Source: Pseudodesulfovibrio sp. (GTDB lineage Bacteria > Desulfobacterota > Desulfovibrionia > Desulfovibrionales > Desulfovibrionaceae). From it: a stretch of 64,000 bases of DNA. The translations under genes and the position numbers were made by a program. Of this stretch, positions 19,801 through 31,041 are shown in pieces; positions within the stretch are counted from its first letter, which is position 1; every line of letters starts with the position of its first letter. The notes under the pieces are model-generated. The model was not told the DNA's origin. It saw only the letters and a list, made by a program, of their open reading frames with translations, and searched no databases. Location: the NCBI GenBank assembly GCA_016342345.1, contig JAEINO010000004.1, forward strand, positions 79,122 through 143,121. The letters are read 5' to 3'.

Positions 19801-19965
19801 ATGATATGGTTTCCCAATGAGAAGTATACATCCGAGTACATTGCTGCCGAACTTTTCGAGATGGGTGCGAGGGTTCATCAAGGAACCCTGTGCATGGTGA
19901 TTGTGGCAGCGGGTGCTGTCGGCGTCATGGCCGTTGCTCAGGCTACGTGCATTTACGGCATGTAA
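19801..19965 (+). CDS. Small (54 aa) putative membrane protein
   Basis: ATG preceded by AGGAGG; hydrophobic segment TLCMVIVAAGAVGVMAVAQATCIYGM. Confidence 0.45.
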   Translation: MIWFPNEKYTSEYIAAELFEMGARVHQGTLCMVIVAAGAVGVMAVAQATCIYGM

Positions 19966-21097
19966 GTCGTCGCAACAGAAAGAGAAGTGCGGCAAGGGTG
20001 ACAAGCCCGAGAGCCGCGCTCAGTATGCCTGATGAGGTGATCGTGTCCGTTTCGGCGGGTCGCACGGGTTTGTTGACGAGTTGTGCGGTTTGAAGCAGTG
20101 GAATGTTCTGGGTCTGTATGCCGAAACGGGCAAGGACCGTGGCGTCGACTACAAGTTGCGGTTGGGGTGGTTGGGGCAGCATTTCCCCGGCTGGTTCGCC
20201 TGCAAGAATGCGTTTGATCAGTTTGGCCGCACTGCTGCCCTGGTTTTTCCCTGTAGCCACAAAGCCGCCGAGAACTCCTTGGCCTATCCACGTGTCGAGC
20301 AGGACAAACACCGGCCCCGCGCTCTGCTCCGACAGCATCTTGACAGCCTTGACGTCATCAACGGTCTTTCCGGTCCGGTCTTCCTGAAATCCGAGAAACA
20401 GCACCGCACCTGATGTTGGAATGCTGGATGCCACGGCATCAAGGGTTTCCATGTCGAGGCCCTTGTTGTCGCCTGGTTCATGGCCGGGGAAGATGAGTTG
20501 GGCATGATCCAGATATGGGGTCATGGCCTGCTCCATTGATTTTCTGAGGGACAGGCTGATTGGCGTTGCATCCATGATGCCTACCACCAGACGGGTGTCC
20601 GGTCGTGTGGCGAAAATCAAATCCACGGTGTCGCTGACATCCATATCCAGGGGAACGCCTGTGCAATCGCCACATTGACGGAGCAATTCCGGTCCGGGCC
20701 TGGGCATGGAACAGAAGACAACCGGAGCATCGGAGAATAAGGTCTCGCGGTACTTGCGCATGAAGGCAAAGGCTATTTTGCCGCTGGCGACCACGGCTTC
20801 GGGTCTGGTGTTTGCGTGCACGCGGGAAAGTCGTTCGTATTCCGAGTCAAAGTGTTCCTCCTTCATGTCCTCGCCACCAAGATGTTCCTGTCGTATTTCA
20901 GTCCCTTTACCCAGTTCGGATGCCAGGCCTGCAATGATTCCCTGCGTCCACGGCGTGGGGCCGTCTTCGGAGTGGAGCACGACAATTCCTTTTGCCAGGG
21001 CCAGATGCGTGGGGCATGAAAGTATCACCAGAATAAAGAGCACGATGGTAAATCGTAACCGTTCAAATATGTTGTTGTAACTGGCAGGAAAATTCAT
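19943..21097 (-). CDS. ABC-type substrate-binding-like periplasmic protein with C-terminal TM anchor
   Basis: Signal sequence, GIVVLHSEDGPTPWTQGIIAGLASEL..., C-terminal TM ALGLVTLAALLFLLRRL; resembles the sensor region of the kinase at 32302-35847. Confidence 0.7.
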   Translation of the reverse strand: MNFPASYNNIFERLRFTIVLFILVILSCPTHLALAKGIVVLHSEDGPTPWTQGIIAGLASELGKGTEIRQEHLGGEDMKEEHFDSEYERLSRVHANTRPEAVVASGKIAFAFMRKYRETLFSDAPVVFCSMPRPGPELLRQCGDCTGVPLDMDVSDTVDLIFATRPDTRLVVGIMDATPISLSLRKSMEQAMTPYLDHAQLIFPGHEPGDNKGLDMETLDAVASSIPTSGAVLFLGFQEDRTGKTVDDVKAVKMLSEQSAGPVFVLLDTWIGQGVLGGFVATGKNQGSSAAKLIKRILAGEPAGEMLPQPPQPQLVVDATVLARFGIQTQNIPLLQTAQLVNKPVRPAETDTITSSGILSAALGLVTLAALLFLLRRLTCRKCT

Positions 21098-21137
21098 CGG
21101 AAGTTATCGGTAGTTTGTCATTTTAAGCTGAAGCAAA

Positions 21138-22271
21138 TCAGTCTGTGAAGGTGCAGACCTGATTGCGACCCGAGTCCTTTGCTTCATACAGGGCCGTGTC
21201 TGCGGCATTGACAAGCTTTCCCGAATTCCAGTCCGTGCGCCACTGGGCCACGCCAATGGAAACGGTGAACTGGATTGGTTTGTTTGCCAGTTGTCCGTCA
21301 GTGCGGATGCGGAAATCATAGCTTTCCACGTCGGCCCGGATGGCCTCGGCCTTGAGAATGGCTTTGTCCAGAGTCATGCCCTTCATGACGATGACCAGTT
21401 CTTCTCCCCCATACCGGGCCGTGAAACTTTGATACTGGATGGCGTGGGCGCAGATGATTCGGGCCAGGGCGTGCAGGAAATCGTCGCCTGCCTGGTGTCC
21501 GTAAGTGTCGTTGACTTTCTTGAAGTGGTCCACATCGATCATCATCAGGGACAGGGGTGCGTCCTTTTTTCGTTGACCCAGGACCGCGTCATTGATGAAG
21601 GCATCCAGCGCGCGCCGGTTGTGCAACTCGGTGAGCATTGGGTCGAAGTTGGCTGTGTGTTCCAGCATTCGGGCCTTGGCTTGCAGTTCTCTGGCTTCTT
21701 CCTTGAATTCCACGATCAGATCCTGAAACATGTCCCGGACCTTGGACACGATAAGCGACTGGTCCTTGCCTGATTTGATGACACCCACTGTCTGTTCTTT
21801 GAAAGCGTCCAGTTTACGGTTCTGGCGTTCGCAGTTGCCCTGCATGGAGTTGATGATTCCATGCATCTCGTTGAGGAGTTGGGTGGCTGAGCGTTTTTCC
21901 TGAGCCAGGGACTCCTCAAGTTCAAGTGCGCCAATGGTTTGCATGATATACATGTCGAGCATGGCTATGATGGTCTCAAACTGTTTGTCCGAGAAGTCTT
22001 TTTTGGCGAGCTCCCTGAATATTTCCTGCTGGATTTCTATTTTCTTTTTGTCGGAATAGATGGACAGCTTGGTGAGCAGATTGCGTACGAAAAGTACAAT
22101 AGCCAACCAGTCCTGATCGTTGTCTATTCCAAAATTCTTGAGGATTGCGGACAATTCGCCCATGCTTTTGCGTGCGTTTTTTTGCGTCATATCGGTGTCC
22201 TGTTCAAGGCGTGTTCCGGTTTTGGAGGCAGAGCTTGTCAACCCAACTTCATCATAGGGAAAAATGTTCAA
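21138..22271 (-). CDS. Diguanylate cyclase (GGDEF domain)
   Basis: NRRALDAFINDAV...DVDHFKKVNDTYGHQAGDDFLHALARI...ARYGGEELVIVM. Confidence 0.9.
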   Translation of the reverse strand: MNIFPYDEVGLTSSASKTGTRLEQDTDMTQKNARKSMGELSAILKNFGIDNDQDWLAIVLFVRNLLTKLSIYSDKKKIEIQQEIFRELAKKDFSDKQFETIIAMLDMYIMQTIGALELEESLAQEKRSATQLLNEMHGIINSMQGNCERQNRKLDAFKEQTVGVIKSGKDQSLIVSKVRDMFQDLIVEFKEEARELQAKARMLEHTANFDPMLTELHNRRALDAFINDAVLGQRKKDAPLSLMMIDVDHFKKVNDTYGHQAGDDFLHALARIICAHAIQYQSFTARYGGEELVIVMKGMTLDKAILKAEAIRADVESYDFRIRTDGQLANKPIQFTVSIGVAQWRTDWNSGKLVNAADTALYEAKDSGRNQVCTFTD

Positions 22272-22339
22272 ACCGGTAAAGGGAATAATTGCAATTGTGG
22301 CAGGAGGCGGGCGCGGGAAGCACGTGTGTTGGTGATTCG

Positions 22340-23347
22340 TTAAAGCATGTCCGCGCCGCTCAGGACTGCTACGAATCGTTTGAAGACATTCATGTCCACA
22401 CCATCGCGCATGTCGTGACGGATGAGGGTCAGAGCCTCGTAGGGTTGCATGGCTTCGGCATATGGGCGCTCTGTTGTCAGGGCGTCATATATGTCCGACA
22501 TGGAAATGATGCGGACAGGCATGGGGATGTTGTCGCCTTTGAGACCTGCCGGATAGCCTGTACCGTCCAGTTTTTCGTGGTGGAAGAGTATGCAGTTGAT
22601 GGTGTTTTGCGTCATGGGCAGGTGGGCGCACATGGAGACTCCGTGTATGGGGTGCTCCTTGATTATTTCACGTTCGGCCCGGGTCAGGGAACCTCGTTTG
22701 TTGAGGATGCGCCGGGGAATCTTGGCCTTGCCCACATCGTGCAGCAGTGCGCCCAGACCGCATTCATAGATTTCGTTGTCGTCCATGTCGTATGTCTGGA
22801 ATACGGCCACGGAGTAGATGAAGACGTGCATGCAATGAGTGTAGGTCTTGTAATCATGGGAAATGAACGGGGCAACGGCTGAAAGAGATGAGTCTGTTGC
22901 CAGAAATTTGATGGAATTCTTGACGATTTCCGAAATGCGGTCAAAGTGTCTGGCCCGGAGCGCGCTGGGCAACTTGCGCTCGAAGACATCCTGCATGACA
23001 ACTGTGGAGGCTTCATAGAAGACCTCGGAGCGGACCTCGATGGGCAGGTTCTCATCCAGAAGAATACTGCCTAGATTGAGCTCGATGTATTTTTCGTATT
23101 GTGGCCGTTCGGAACCCTGGATGTAGACTTCCTTGATTCCGTTCTTGTGCAGAACCTGGCGATGCTTGAGGGTGAACTTGTGGCCCGATTTTGTGTACAG
23201 CACAAAGTCCCCTCCCTGCCAGAGGAAGACGGAAAAATCCCCCAAGGCTTCCGGGAAGAGCATAACCGGAGAGACGGGGAAGTAGGATACCGGTCGAGCG
23301 GCGCGAAGGTTTGTATCCATCTCTGCTGAAGTATAATAATAGTTCAA
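22340..23347 (-). CDS. HD-GYP domain phosphodiesterase
   Basis: LLHDVGKAKIPRRILNKRGSLTRAEREIIKEHPIHG...HHEKLDGTGYPAGLKGDNIP. Confidence 0.9.
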   Translation of the reverse strand: MNYYYTSAEMDTNLRAARPVSYFPVSPVMLFPEALGDFSVFLWQGGDFVLYTKSGHKFTLKHRQVLHKNGIKEVYIQGSERPQYEKYIELNLGSILLDENLPIEVRSEVFYEASTVVMQDVFERKLPSALRARHFDRISEIVKNSIKFLATDSSLSAVAPFISHDYKTYTHCMHVFIYSVAVFQTYDMDDNEIYECGLGALLHDVGKAKIPRRILNKRGSLTRAEREIIKEHPIHGVSMCAHLPMTQNTINCILFHHEKLDGTGYPAGLKGDNIPMPVRIISMSDIYDALTTERPYAEAMQPYEALTLIRHDMRDGVDMNVFKRFVAVLSGADML

Positions 23348-23489
23348 CGAAGGCTAGTTAAAATCATGAGAAAGCCTAGAGGGATGAAATTATCCGGGCA
23401 TTGTCAGTGGTTGCCGTCAAGCAGAAATTGTGTTGGCGAAGAGCCCCTTTCAATTTTTGCGGATGGACGATCTGGTTGCGGGAAAGAGT

Positions 23490-24161
23490 TTACGCAGATT
23501 TGGTTGTTGGAGCGGGCGGGCGCGATTTCAGCCTGTCCAGAATAATGCCCATGTCCGGGGGGATGATGTCCATGAAGATATGTTTTTCCTCTTCATAAAC
23601 CGAGAAAGGAAGGCGAGGGTATCCCTTTTTCCACATGGGTTCGAATCGAACACTCGGATCATTCACCCAGAAGACGCCGAGTCCGAAATCGCTGTCAACG
23701 ACGAACGAGTGTATGTCTGCATAGTTGTGATGAAGATCGTGCATGATTTTCCAGACATCGCCATTCCATGCGCCGGTTTTTATTTTTCGGGCACCTTCAG
23801 CCTCGGACGAAGGCAATAGATCGTGTGCCACGACATACCCACCCGGACGCAGACAATTCAGCGCATTGAGAACATCCTTGATGGACTGTTCGTAGAGGTG
23901 CAAGCCGTCCACAAAGATCACATCAAACTGTTCCTGGTTCTGCCTGAAAAAGGGATCGCTTTCGCAGGGATAGACTCGCACGCCCACAAGTCCGTTGCTC
24001 AGCGGCGGCTTCAGGCGATCAAGCAGGGGGGGCGGGTCGACTCCGGTTCGGCCAGGCACTTGAACCTGGCTGAGAACTTCACCTTCCCGAATTCCTATTT
24101 CAAGGTAGTCCGTTGCCCTGATGTGTGCGCAGATTGCGTTGATCAATTCGATTCTAGTCAT
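23490..24161 (-). CDS. Class I SAM-dependent methyltransferase
   Basis: YLEIGIREGEVLSQV...FDVIFVDGLHLYEQSIKDVLNALNCLRPGGYVVAHDLLP. Confidence 0.8.
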   Translation of the reverse strand: MTRIELINAICAHIRATDYLEIGIREGEVLSQVQVPGRTGVDPPPLLDRLKPPLSNGLVGVRVYPCESDPFFRQNQEQFDVIFVDGLHLYEQSIKDVLNALNCLRPGGYVVAHDLLPSSEAEGARKIKTGAWNGDVWKIMHDLHHNYADIHSFVVDSDFGLGVFWVNDPSVRFEPMWKKGYPRLPFSVYEEEKHIFMDIIPPDMGIILDRLKSRPPAPTTKSA

Positions 24162-24267
24162 GTCATTGTCATGCTACGTGTCAGAAAAGCAGAGTGCAAT
24201 ATTTTTATGGTAATGCAGCAGATGGCAAAAGGTGAAGGGGAATCGGGAAGACTGGTTATTGTCTGGT

Positions 24268-27200
24268 TTAGTCCTGATCCTTTGTCATGGGGAACAGGTG
24301 CGCCAGGACTCTTTCGATTTCTTCCATTTCAACGGGCTTGGCAATGTAGTCTGTCATGCCGCTTTTGATGAAGCCTTCACGGTCGCCAAGCATGGCGTGT
24401 GCGGTCATGGCGATGATCGGCGTGTGTGGGTCCATGGTGGAGCCTGCAGGGGCATTTCGTATCATGCGGGTTGCTTCGATGCCGTCCATGCCGGGCATTT
24501 GAATGTCCATGAATACGGCATCAAAGGAGTGTTTTTCAAGAAGCCTGAGGGCCTCTTCGCCTTCACAGGCCGTTTCTGCAAGGTGTCCGAGTTTGCCGAG
24601 CATCCGGGCGGCCATGAGCCTGTTGACGCGGTTGTCTTCGACAACGAGGAGTTTGAGTCCTGTTCTGGAGGCCATGTGCTGATCGTTGTCTTTCTGAGTA
24701 TCTTCGATGTTTATTGGGTCGAATTGGAGATTCAGGGCGAGATGGACGATGGTGCCCATTCCCTTGTTGCTTTCGATGGACAGGGACCCACCCATGATAC
24801 CTGCCAGTCTTTTCACGATGCCCAACCCCAGTCCCGTTCCTTGGTGTCGGCGTATGTAGGAACCATCGACCTGGGTAAAAGGTTCGAAAATGTGGTCGAT
24901 CATTTCGTCCGGGATACCAATCCCCGAGTCTTCAACGCTGAACAGGATTCTGACTGTGCCGGTTTGCATGTCCTTGTTGATCAGGTGGACGGAAACAGAG
25001 ATCCTGCCACTGTCGGTGAACTTGATGGCGTTGCCTACAAGGTTGAAGAGAATCTGTTTGAGTCGACTTTTGCCGCCCACGAGTTTGCAGGGAACCTCGG
25101 AGCCGATGTCGCTGACAAGAGTCAATCCCTTGTCCTGAGCCTGTCCCCTGAAAGAGGCCAGGACATCCTGCATGAATGTCGTGAGGGAAAACGGCTCGGT
25201 GACGATTTCCATTTTGCCCGCTTCGATCTTGGAGAAGTCCAGGATGTCGTTGATGATGGAGAGCAGGCTGCGGCCCGAGAAAAGAGCGGTGCTCACATAG
25301 TCGGCCTGTTCTTCAGTCAGGTCGGTTGTCTGGGCGAGTTGCAGCATCCCGAGTACGCCATTGAGTGGTGTTCTGATTTCGTGGCTCATGTTGGCCAGGA
25401 ACTCGCTCTTGGATTGGTTGGCTGCTTCGGCCAGTTCCTTGGCCTTGAGTAAATCCTGTTCATTGGTCTTTCGCTCGATGGCCAGGGCTATCTGTTCGGA
25501 CACGGAGACAAGAAGCCCCACATCCTTTGCCGAATATTGGTTGGAGTTCGTATAGGACTGTACAGCCATGACTCCCACGACCTCATTTCGTATCTTGAGT
25601 GGAACGCCCAGCCAGACTTCGGAACGTGTTCCGAGCATGGCCTCTTCACGGGTGTGCCTTTGTTTAAGGAAGGTCTTTCGGGTCAGATGCTCAGTGTTGT
25701 GGAGTCTGAGGTCGTTCAAGGTTGGAGAGTCGGGATCAGGAAGAGCCTTTTTGTTGACGAGCAGAGGTCTGCCGGATCGGATGACTTCGACGGCAAAGCT
25801 GGTGGTGGCTTGTTCGTCGATGTCGAGTATTGCGCCCTTCAAGTCGTCCATTTCATCTTCGAAATAGGAGAATTCAAGGTGTCTTCTGCTCTTGTCCAGA
25901 AGCGCGATGAAGAAGTTGGCGGCTTCGATATTGTCGTTGAGGGCCGTGTGTATGCGTCCGTATAGGTCGTCGAGATCCGAAGTTGTGCTGACGGCATTTG
26001 AGATTCGATAGAGCAGGCTGGCCACGGTTTCGTTATAATTGCGTTGGGTGACATCGACTATGGTCCAGATGATGCCTTGGTCGAGGTCGTTTTTATCCAC
26101 TGCCTTGGCAAAGAGGTTGGCCCATATAAGGCCTCCGTCCGGGCGACGGAATTGATGCTCGGCATGGAATTCTCCTTCAATGGACAGTCCGTGCAGACAG
26201 CGTCGGCGAAAGCTTCGGTAGGCTTTGTCGGACTGAAAGAATTGTGATCCGTTGCTGCCAACCATTTTATTCTGGTCGTGGCCGAAGATTTCCGCACCTC
26301 GTTTGTTGATGCGCAGGATGGTGCCGCTCTTGAAAAGCCCGATGCCGATGAACGTGTTGCGCTGGATGGCTTCCGTCTCATCCAGAGCTTCCCGGAGTCT
26401 GTCTTCGGTCTGTTTCCGCGCGGTGAAGTCCATGAGCGACGCTATGGACTGGTTGCTGCCTGGCAACATATCCACCTTGAGGTGGATGTGGCGAATTTTT
26501 CCTGAACGGGTGATGAACTGGAATTCATAGGAAGTGGGTGCATTACTTTTTTTATTGAATCGTTCGCAATGGTATTGGTACATATGTGGAAGAGTGCTTT
26601 CGTCCACGAAATCGGTCCAGGACATGATCCCTTCAATTTCTTTCCGGCTGTATTCGGAGAGTTCGGCAAAGCGTTTGTTGGCTTTGGAGATGGTGGAATC
26701 GCTTTCAATTATGACTGAGGCTGTGCCGGTGGTCTCGAATATGGTGCGATAGAGTTGTTCGGTCTTTTTTCGTGCTTTTTCGGCATTTTTTCGTTTGGAG
26801 ATGTCGCGCATGATGGCAACGTATCCATCGGATTGGCCCTCAAGCATGGGGTGGATGATGGAAATGGAGGTTTCTGTGGGAATGGGGGTGCCATTGCTTG
26901 CGGCGAACGTCCATTCGCCAATCCAGGCACCTGTCCCGGAAAGCGTTGGTCCTATCAATTGATTGAATTTTTCAAAATCCTCTGGAGATTGCTGTAGAAT
27001 TTTAGTGTTTTGTCCGATTAGTGTCCCTTTGTTGAAGCCCAGTCTGGTAATGGCAGATGTGTTCATGTCCGTAATAATCAGATTGGCATCAAAGAGCAGA
27101 ATGGGGTCAATGGAACTCTCGAAGATGGCCCGGAAATATTCGCGGCTTTCCAGCATTCGAGTCTGGGCCAGTGCCGATTCGGTAATGTCCTTGGACACAG

Positions 27201-28704
27201 TGGTGACGTGCGTTACCAGTCCTTCCGTGTCCATGTATGGATACATGAGAACTTCGTAGTATCGGTTATCCCTGTTGGGAAAGGAGAACCATGCCTTGTA
27301 TCTGAGGGCTTTTCCGGTGAAGCATTCTTCAAGATGGGGGAGGATGTATCTTTCGAAAATCTCCTTGCTCCAGAGTTCCTCCACACTGTGTCCGACAATG
27401 GCCTCTTTTGATTTGTCATGGATGTCGAGGTAGGCGCGGTTGACGGCTTCGTAGATATATTCGCGGTTGATCAGGGTCATCAAATCCAGGGAGGCATTGG
27501 CGATGAATTCGAATTTGCGCAATGCTTCCTCAATGTCTTTCCTTGCCGTAATGTCCGAAAAAGAGATGAAGGCGACCTTGCGACCCTCGAGTTCCATGAG
27601 TACGGCGGACGCCTGGGTCCAGAAATGGGTTCCGTCGTGGCGAACCATTTCTATTTCCACGTTGTCCAGATGGCCGTTCTTCAGAACCTGATCGAGGAGG
27701 AGTTCGCGATCCTTTTGGTCAGCGTAGAATTCTTTTGTGGATAGACCCACGGTTTCAGCGGGATCAACGGCAAACTGGGCTGCACTGCTGAGGTTGGCAA
27801 AGATGGTTTTCCCGCTGTCAAGGTCCACGAGGAGTGTCGGCAGCGGTGAACTTTCAAGCAGGGTGCGGAATCGATCCTCGCTTTGCCTCAGCTTATACTC
27901 GGCGGCCTTTTGGCTGGTGATATCGGTAAGAATTCCCACGATTCCGGAAGGTTTGTTGTCCAGATCGGTGAATATGGCTTTTCGGACCAGAATGGTGCGT
28001 TCTTTGCCATCGAAAAGCGTGGTGCGTTCGTATTCCTGCAAGCCCCCCCGGTACAGAAGTTCGCGGTCTTTGTCACGGTAGAATGTTTCTTCGTCCTTGG
28101 GTGCGAAGTCCTCGATTTTCTGGCCTATGAATTTTTCTTTCGGGATGCCGGAAAAATCGACGAAGGCTTTGTTTGCACCAATATATACTCCGTCGAGGTC
28201 CTTGAAGAAGATTTGGTTGGGAACCGCATCTATGACGGTCTGGATGAAGGAAAGCTGGTTGTTAAGTGCCATTTCGGCGCGTTCGCGTTCGCGGGTCTCC
28301 ATGTCGAGTCTCTGGCGTTGGGCCTTGAGGAAAGACGCGCGTTCAAGTGCCTTGGATATGGCCTTGTCCATTTCGGGCAGGACCGAGTCGTTCTTGATTA
28401 CGAAATCCCAGGCACCTTTGCGAACAGTTTTGATGGCGTCTTCTATTTCACTGACTCCGGAAATGACGATGAATGGAATTTCCAGGGAACAATCCGTCAA
28501 TTCGGCAAGCACATAATGGCCGTCCATTTCTGGCATGTACAGATCAAGAAGAACGGCATCCGGCTTTTCTTTCAAAAAAAGGTCGATGCCGGACCTGCCG
28601 TTTTCGGCCTCCAGCATTGTATATCCCTGTTTTTCAAGATGGTGCACCACCAACGTCCTGAATGTAGGATTGTCATCTATGATCAATACGCGGGGTTGAC
28701 TCAA
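24268..28704 (-). CDS. Hybrid sensor histidine kinase, REC-PAS(x6)-GAF-HisKA-HATPase-REC
   Basis: 1478 aa; N-terminal receiver, six PAS-like repeats, GAF-like, [33 protein letters not shown]-terminal [14 protein letters not shown]...[10 protein letters not shown]. Confidence 0.92.
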   Translation of the reverse strand: MSQPRVLIIDDNPTFRTLVVHHLEKQGYTMLEAENGRSGIDLFLKEKPDAVLLDLYMPEMDGHYVLAELTDCSLEIPFIVISGVSEIEDAIKTVRKGAWDFVIKNDSVLPEMDKAISKALERASFLKAQRQRLDMETRERERAEMALNNQLSFIQTVIDAVPNQIFFKDLDGVYIGANKAFVDFSGIPKEKFIGQKIEDFAPKDEETFYRDKDRELLYRGGLQEYERTTLFDGKERTILVRKAIFTDLDNKPSGIVGILTDITSQKAAEYKLRQSEDRFRTLLESSPLPTLLVDLDSGKTIFANLSSAAQFAVDPAETVGLSTKEFYADQKDRELLLDQVLKNGHLDNVEIEMVRHDGTHFWTQASAVLMELEGRKVAFISFSDITARKDIEEALRKFEFIANASLDLMTLINREYIYEAVNRAYLDIHDKSKEAIVGHSVEELWSKEIFERYILPHLEECFTGKALRYKAWFSFPNRDNRYYEVLMYPYMDTEGLVTHVTTVSKDITESALAQTRMLESREYFRAIFESSIDPILLFDANLIITDMNTSAITRLGFNKGTLIGQNTKILQQSPEDFEKFNQLIGPTLSGTGAWIGEWTFAASNGTPIPTETSISIIHPMLEGQSDGYVAIMRDISKRKNAEKARKKTEQLYRTIFETTGTASVIIESDSTISKANKRFAELSEYSRKEIEGIMSWTDFVDESTLPHMYQYHCERFNKKSNAPTSYEFQFITRSGKIRHIHLKVDMLPGSNQSIASLMDFTARKQTEDRLREALDETEAIQRNTFIGIGLFKSGTILRINKRGAEIFGHDQNKMVGSNGSQFFQSDKAYRSFRRRCLHGLSIEGEFHAEHQFRRPDGGLIWANLFAKAVDKNDLDQGIIWTIVDVTQRNYNETVASLLYRISNAVSTTSDLDDLYGRIHTALNDNIEAANFFIALLDKSRRHLEFSYFEDEMDDLKGAILDIDEQATTSFAVEVIRSGRPLLVNKKALPDPDSPTLNDLRLHNTEHLTRKTFLKQRHTREEAMLGTRSEVWLGVPLKIRNEVVGVMAVQSYTNSNQYSAKDVGLLVSVSEQIALAIERKTNEQDLLKAKELAEAANQSKSEFLANMSHEIRTPLNGVLGMLQLAQTTDLTEEQADYVSTALFSGRSLLSIINDILDFSKIEAGKMEIVTEPFSLTTFMQDVLASFRGQAQDKGLTLVSDIGSEVPCKLVGGKSRLKQILFNLVGNAIKFTDSGRISVSVHLINKDMQTGTVRILFSVEDSGIGIPDEMIDHIFEPFTQVDGSYIRRHQGTGLGLGIVKRLAGIMGGSLSIESNKGMGTIVHLALNLQFDPINIEDTQKDNDQHMASRTGLKLLVVEDNRVNRLMAARMLGKLGHLAETACEGEEALRLLEKHSFDAVFMDIQMPGMDGIEATRMIRNAPAGSTMDPHTPIIAMTAHAMLGDREGFIKSGMTDYIAKPVEMEEIERVLAHLFPMTKDQD

Positions 28705-28870
28705 AGCTCATCCTCTTTTGTGATTGTGCCAGCTACGTACGATGTTTTCGATTTAAAATGAAGAGGGGTATAAATATAATCATAGGACGTCGGTAAAAGG
28801 GGTTGGTTGCTTGTATCCCACTCGTGAACCGGGTATACGTTCAGAATAATGCTTTTTTATCAGGAGAGAA

Positions 28871-29641
28871 TTGATGAAATTTATTAGCCTCGTCGTGGCC
28901 ATTGTCTTGATTTCTTTTGTCGGTTCGGTTGAAGCCCGTCAGAATCTGTTGTTTGTGGCAGATGTTGATTTTGCTCCGTATTCCATGATTACCGAAGGTA
29001 AACCAGCTGGTATTGATGTAGAAGTACTGTCCGAAGCGGCCAGGCGGGCAGGTTTGACCGTGGATATTGAGTTCAAATCATGGGATGAACTTGTGGAAAT
29101 GATCAGGAAAGGGGACTGTGACGGTGCCGTTGGCCTGTTCAAGAATCCGGAACGGGAAAAGTATGCCATGTTCATGGATGCAACTCCTATTCACTTTAGC
29201 GATTACGTTCTCTTCACCAAGGTAGGGTCCAATTTTTCCTTTCGCACCTATGCGGACCTTCAGGGCAAGACCATTGGCAGGGTATCGGGGATCACTCTGG
29301 GAAGCGAGTTTGAAAATGCTCTTGCCAAAGGTACAATGCAAGTCAGGGAATATGCTGATCTTGCTTCGGCCATCAAGGGATTGTTGGTTAACGAAATCGA
29401 CGCCTATGCAGGCAACATAGATGTGACGTATTATCGTTTGAAAAGTATGGGAATGACCAGCTCCATTATCTATTTGCCCAAGAAGATCGTGACAGATCTG
29501 CCAGCCTATCTCGTCATGTCCCGTGCTTCCAAGACCGAGGACAGGGATCGTGTCATGCAGGGACTGGAACGTGCCCTTGATCAGATGCGCAAGGATGGCA
29601 CCTACAACAAGATTGCACGACGATATCTGTTCAGGTTTTAA
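28871..29641 (+). CDS. Extracellular solute-binding protein family 3
   Basis: Signal peptide; FAPYSMITEGKPAGIDVEVLSEAARRAGLTVDIEFKSWDELVEMIRKGDCDGAVGLF. Confidence 0.88.
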   Translation: MMKFISLVVAIVLISFVGSVEARQNLLFVADVDFAPYSMITEGKPAGIDVEVLSEAARRAGLTVDIEFKSWDELVEMIRKGDCDGAVGLFKNPEREKYAMFMDATPIHFSDYVLFTKVGSNFSFRTYADLQGKTIGRVSGITLGSEFENALAKGTMQVREYADLASAIKGLLVNEIDAYAGNIDVTYYRLKSMGMTSSIIYLPKKIVTDLPAYLVMSRASKTEDRDRVMQGLERALDQMRKDGTYNKIARRYLFRF

Positions 29642-29727
29642 CGGCCTGGTGTGAGTCGACAGAATTGTCGACTGTCCTTTTTTGTGGATTGTGAACGGCC
29701 TGACAGAGTGCTTTTGTGAGTACTTGG

Positions 29728-29756
29728 AAACCCCGACTCTTGTCGGGGTTTTTATT
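29728..29756. terminator. Terminator between convergent genes
   Basis: AAACCCCGAC-TCTT-GTCGGGGTTT followed by T run. Confidence 0.75.
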
Positions 29757-31041
29757 TGGAGGACGGCAGGACTGGCAGGGTGAAAACGAATTTGCTGCCT
29801 CGATCTTGTGTGCTTTCCAGCCAGATGTGTCCGCCGTGACCATTGACGATGCTGCGGCAGATGGGGAGTCCCAGGCCGGTCCCCTTGGGGCGGTCGGCCA
29901 GGCTTTTATGTCCTTGGGTGAATTTTTCAAAGATGATGGCTTGCACTTCCTCGGGAATGCCGATTCCGGTGTCGGAAACGCTGATCCGCACATGGTTGTC
30001 CACCTGTCGAGCCCTGCACAAGATATTGCCTTCGTCAGTGAATTTTACGGCATTGGAGAAGAGGTTGATCATCACCTGGATCAACCGATCGAAATCGCCC
30101 AATACTTTAGGCAAATGTGGTTCTATATCCGCTTGCAGGACAAGGTTGGAATTTTCGAACAAGGCGGCTGTTGCTTCAATGGACCGGGTGATGAAGTCGT
30201 TGGGGCTGGTTGGTTTCATCTTGTATTCGACCTTGTCTGCTTCAAGCTTGGCGAGGTCGAGTACATCGTTGATGAGTTCGGTGAGGCGATCGCCTTCCGA
30301 AATGATGATGTCGATATTCTTTTTGATTCGGTTCATTTCCTTTTGCAGTTTTTTGTTTTCGGTGAGGTCCACTACCGGGAAGATCTTGGTGGTAAGTTTC
30401 TTGAGATTGATCTTGGCGAAACCTATGATCGAAGTGAGCGGGGTTCGCAATTCGTGGGATACGATGGATAGAAATTCCGACTTGGCCTGATTGGCCCGAT
30501 CCAATTCCCTGGTGCGTTCACGGACCCTGATTTCCAGTTGGTCATGGCTTTTTATGAGTGCCTCTTCATTGCGTTTGCGTTCGGAGATGTCGCGAGCCAC
30601 GATAACGGCCTGGCGTTTGCCCTGGTCTGTAACGATCCGGAGGGTCATTTCTACAGGCACAGAGTCACTTTTCGAGTCGTTGGGACAGCAGAATTCCGTT
30701 TCGAGACTCAGTGTGGCATTTTTTGGGCAGAACAGGTTCTCGGTGTAGCGGCTGACGTGTTCCGGCAGTATTTCCTTGAAATGCAAACCAATAATGTCCT
30801 TGGCCGGGCAGCCGATCATGACTTGTGTGGAGCCAGAGGCATCGATAATTATCCCGGTGTCAGCGTCCACGATCAGGATGGCATCGGACACGCGATCAAG
30901 CAGAGTTCGGAAGTGTTCCAGCTCATCAAGCCTGGCCTTCAGTTCCGGGTAATAGCTTTTGCTGATGGACCGTTTGCCCAGGCCGATGAGTTTTTCGCGT
31001 TCGTCGGTAGGATTGTTTATTGGGTCAGCACGCTTTTTCAT
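29752..31041 (-). CDS. PAS domain sensor histidine kinase
   Basis: PAS region, IVSHELRTPLTSIIGFAKINL, HATPase DTGIGIPEEVQAIIFEKFTQ, GTGLGLPICRSIVNGHGG. Confidence 0.9.
   Translation of the reverse strand: MKKRADPINNPTDEREKLIGLGKRSISKSYYPELKARLDELEHFRTLLDRVSDAILIVDADTGIIIDASGSTQVMIGCPAKDIIGLHFKEILPEHVSRYTENLFCPKNATLSLETEFCCPNDSKSDSVPVEMTLRIVTDQGKRQAVIVARDISERKRNEEALIKSHDQLEIRVRERTRELDRANQAKSEFLSIVSHELRTPLTSIIGFAKINLKKLTTKIFPVVDLTENKKLQKEMNRIKKNIDIIISEGDRLTELINDVLDLAKLEADKVEYKMKPTSPNDFITRSIEATAALFENSNLVLQADIEPHLPKVLGDFDRLIQVMINLFSNAVKFTDEGNILCRARQVDNHVRISVSDTGIGIPEEVQAIIFEKFTQGHKSLADRPKGTGLGLPICRSIVNGHGGHIWLESTQDRGSKFVFTLPVLPSSK

Noticed and set aside
24232-25452. 406-aa plus-strand ORF
   Set aside because: Antisense to the hybrid kinase 24268-28704, which has clear HATPase/REC motifs; translation is low-complexity shadow of that gene.
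27883-28761. 292-aa plus-strand ORF
   Set aside because: Antisense shadow of the N-terminal part of the same hybrid kinase.
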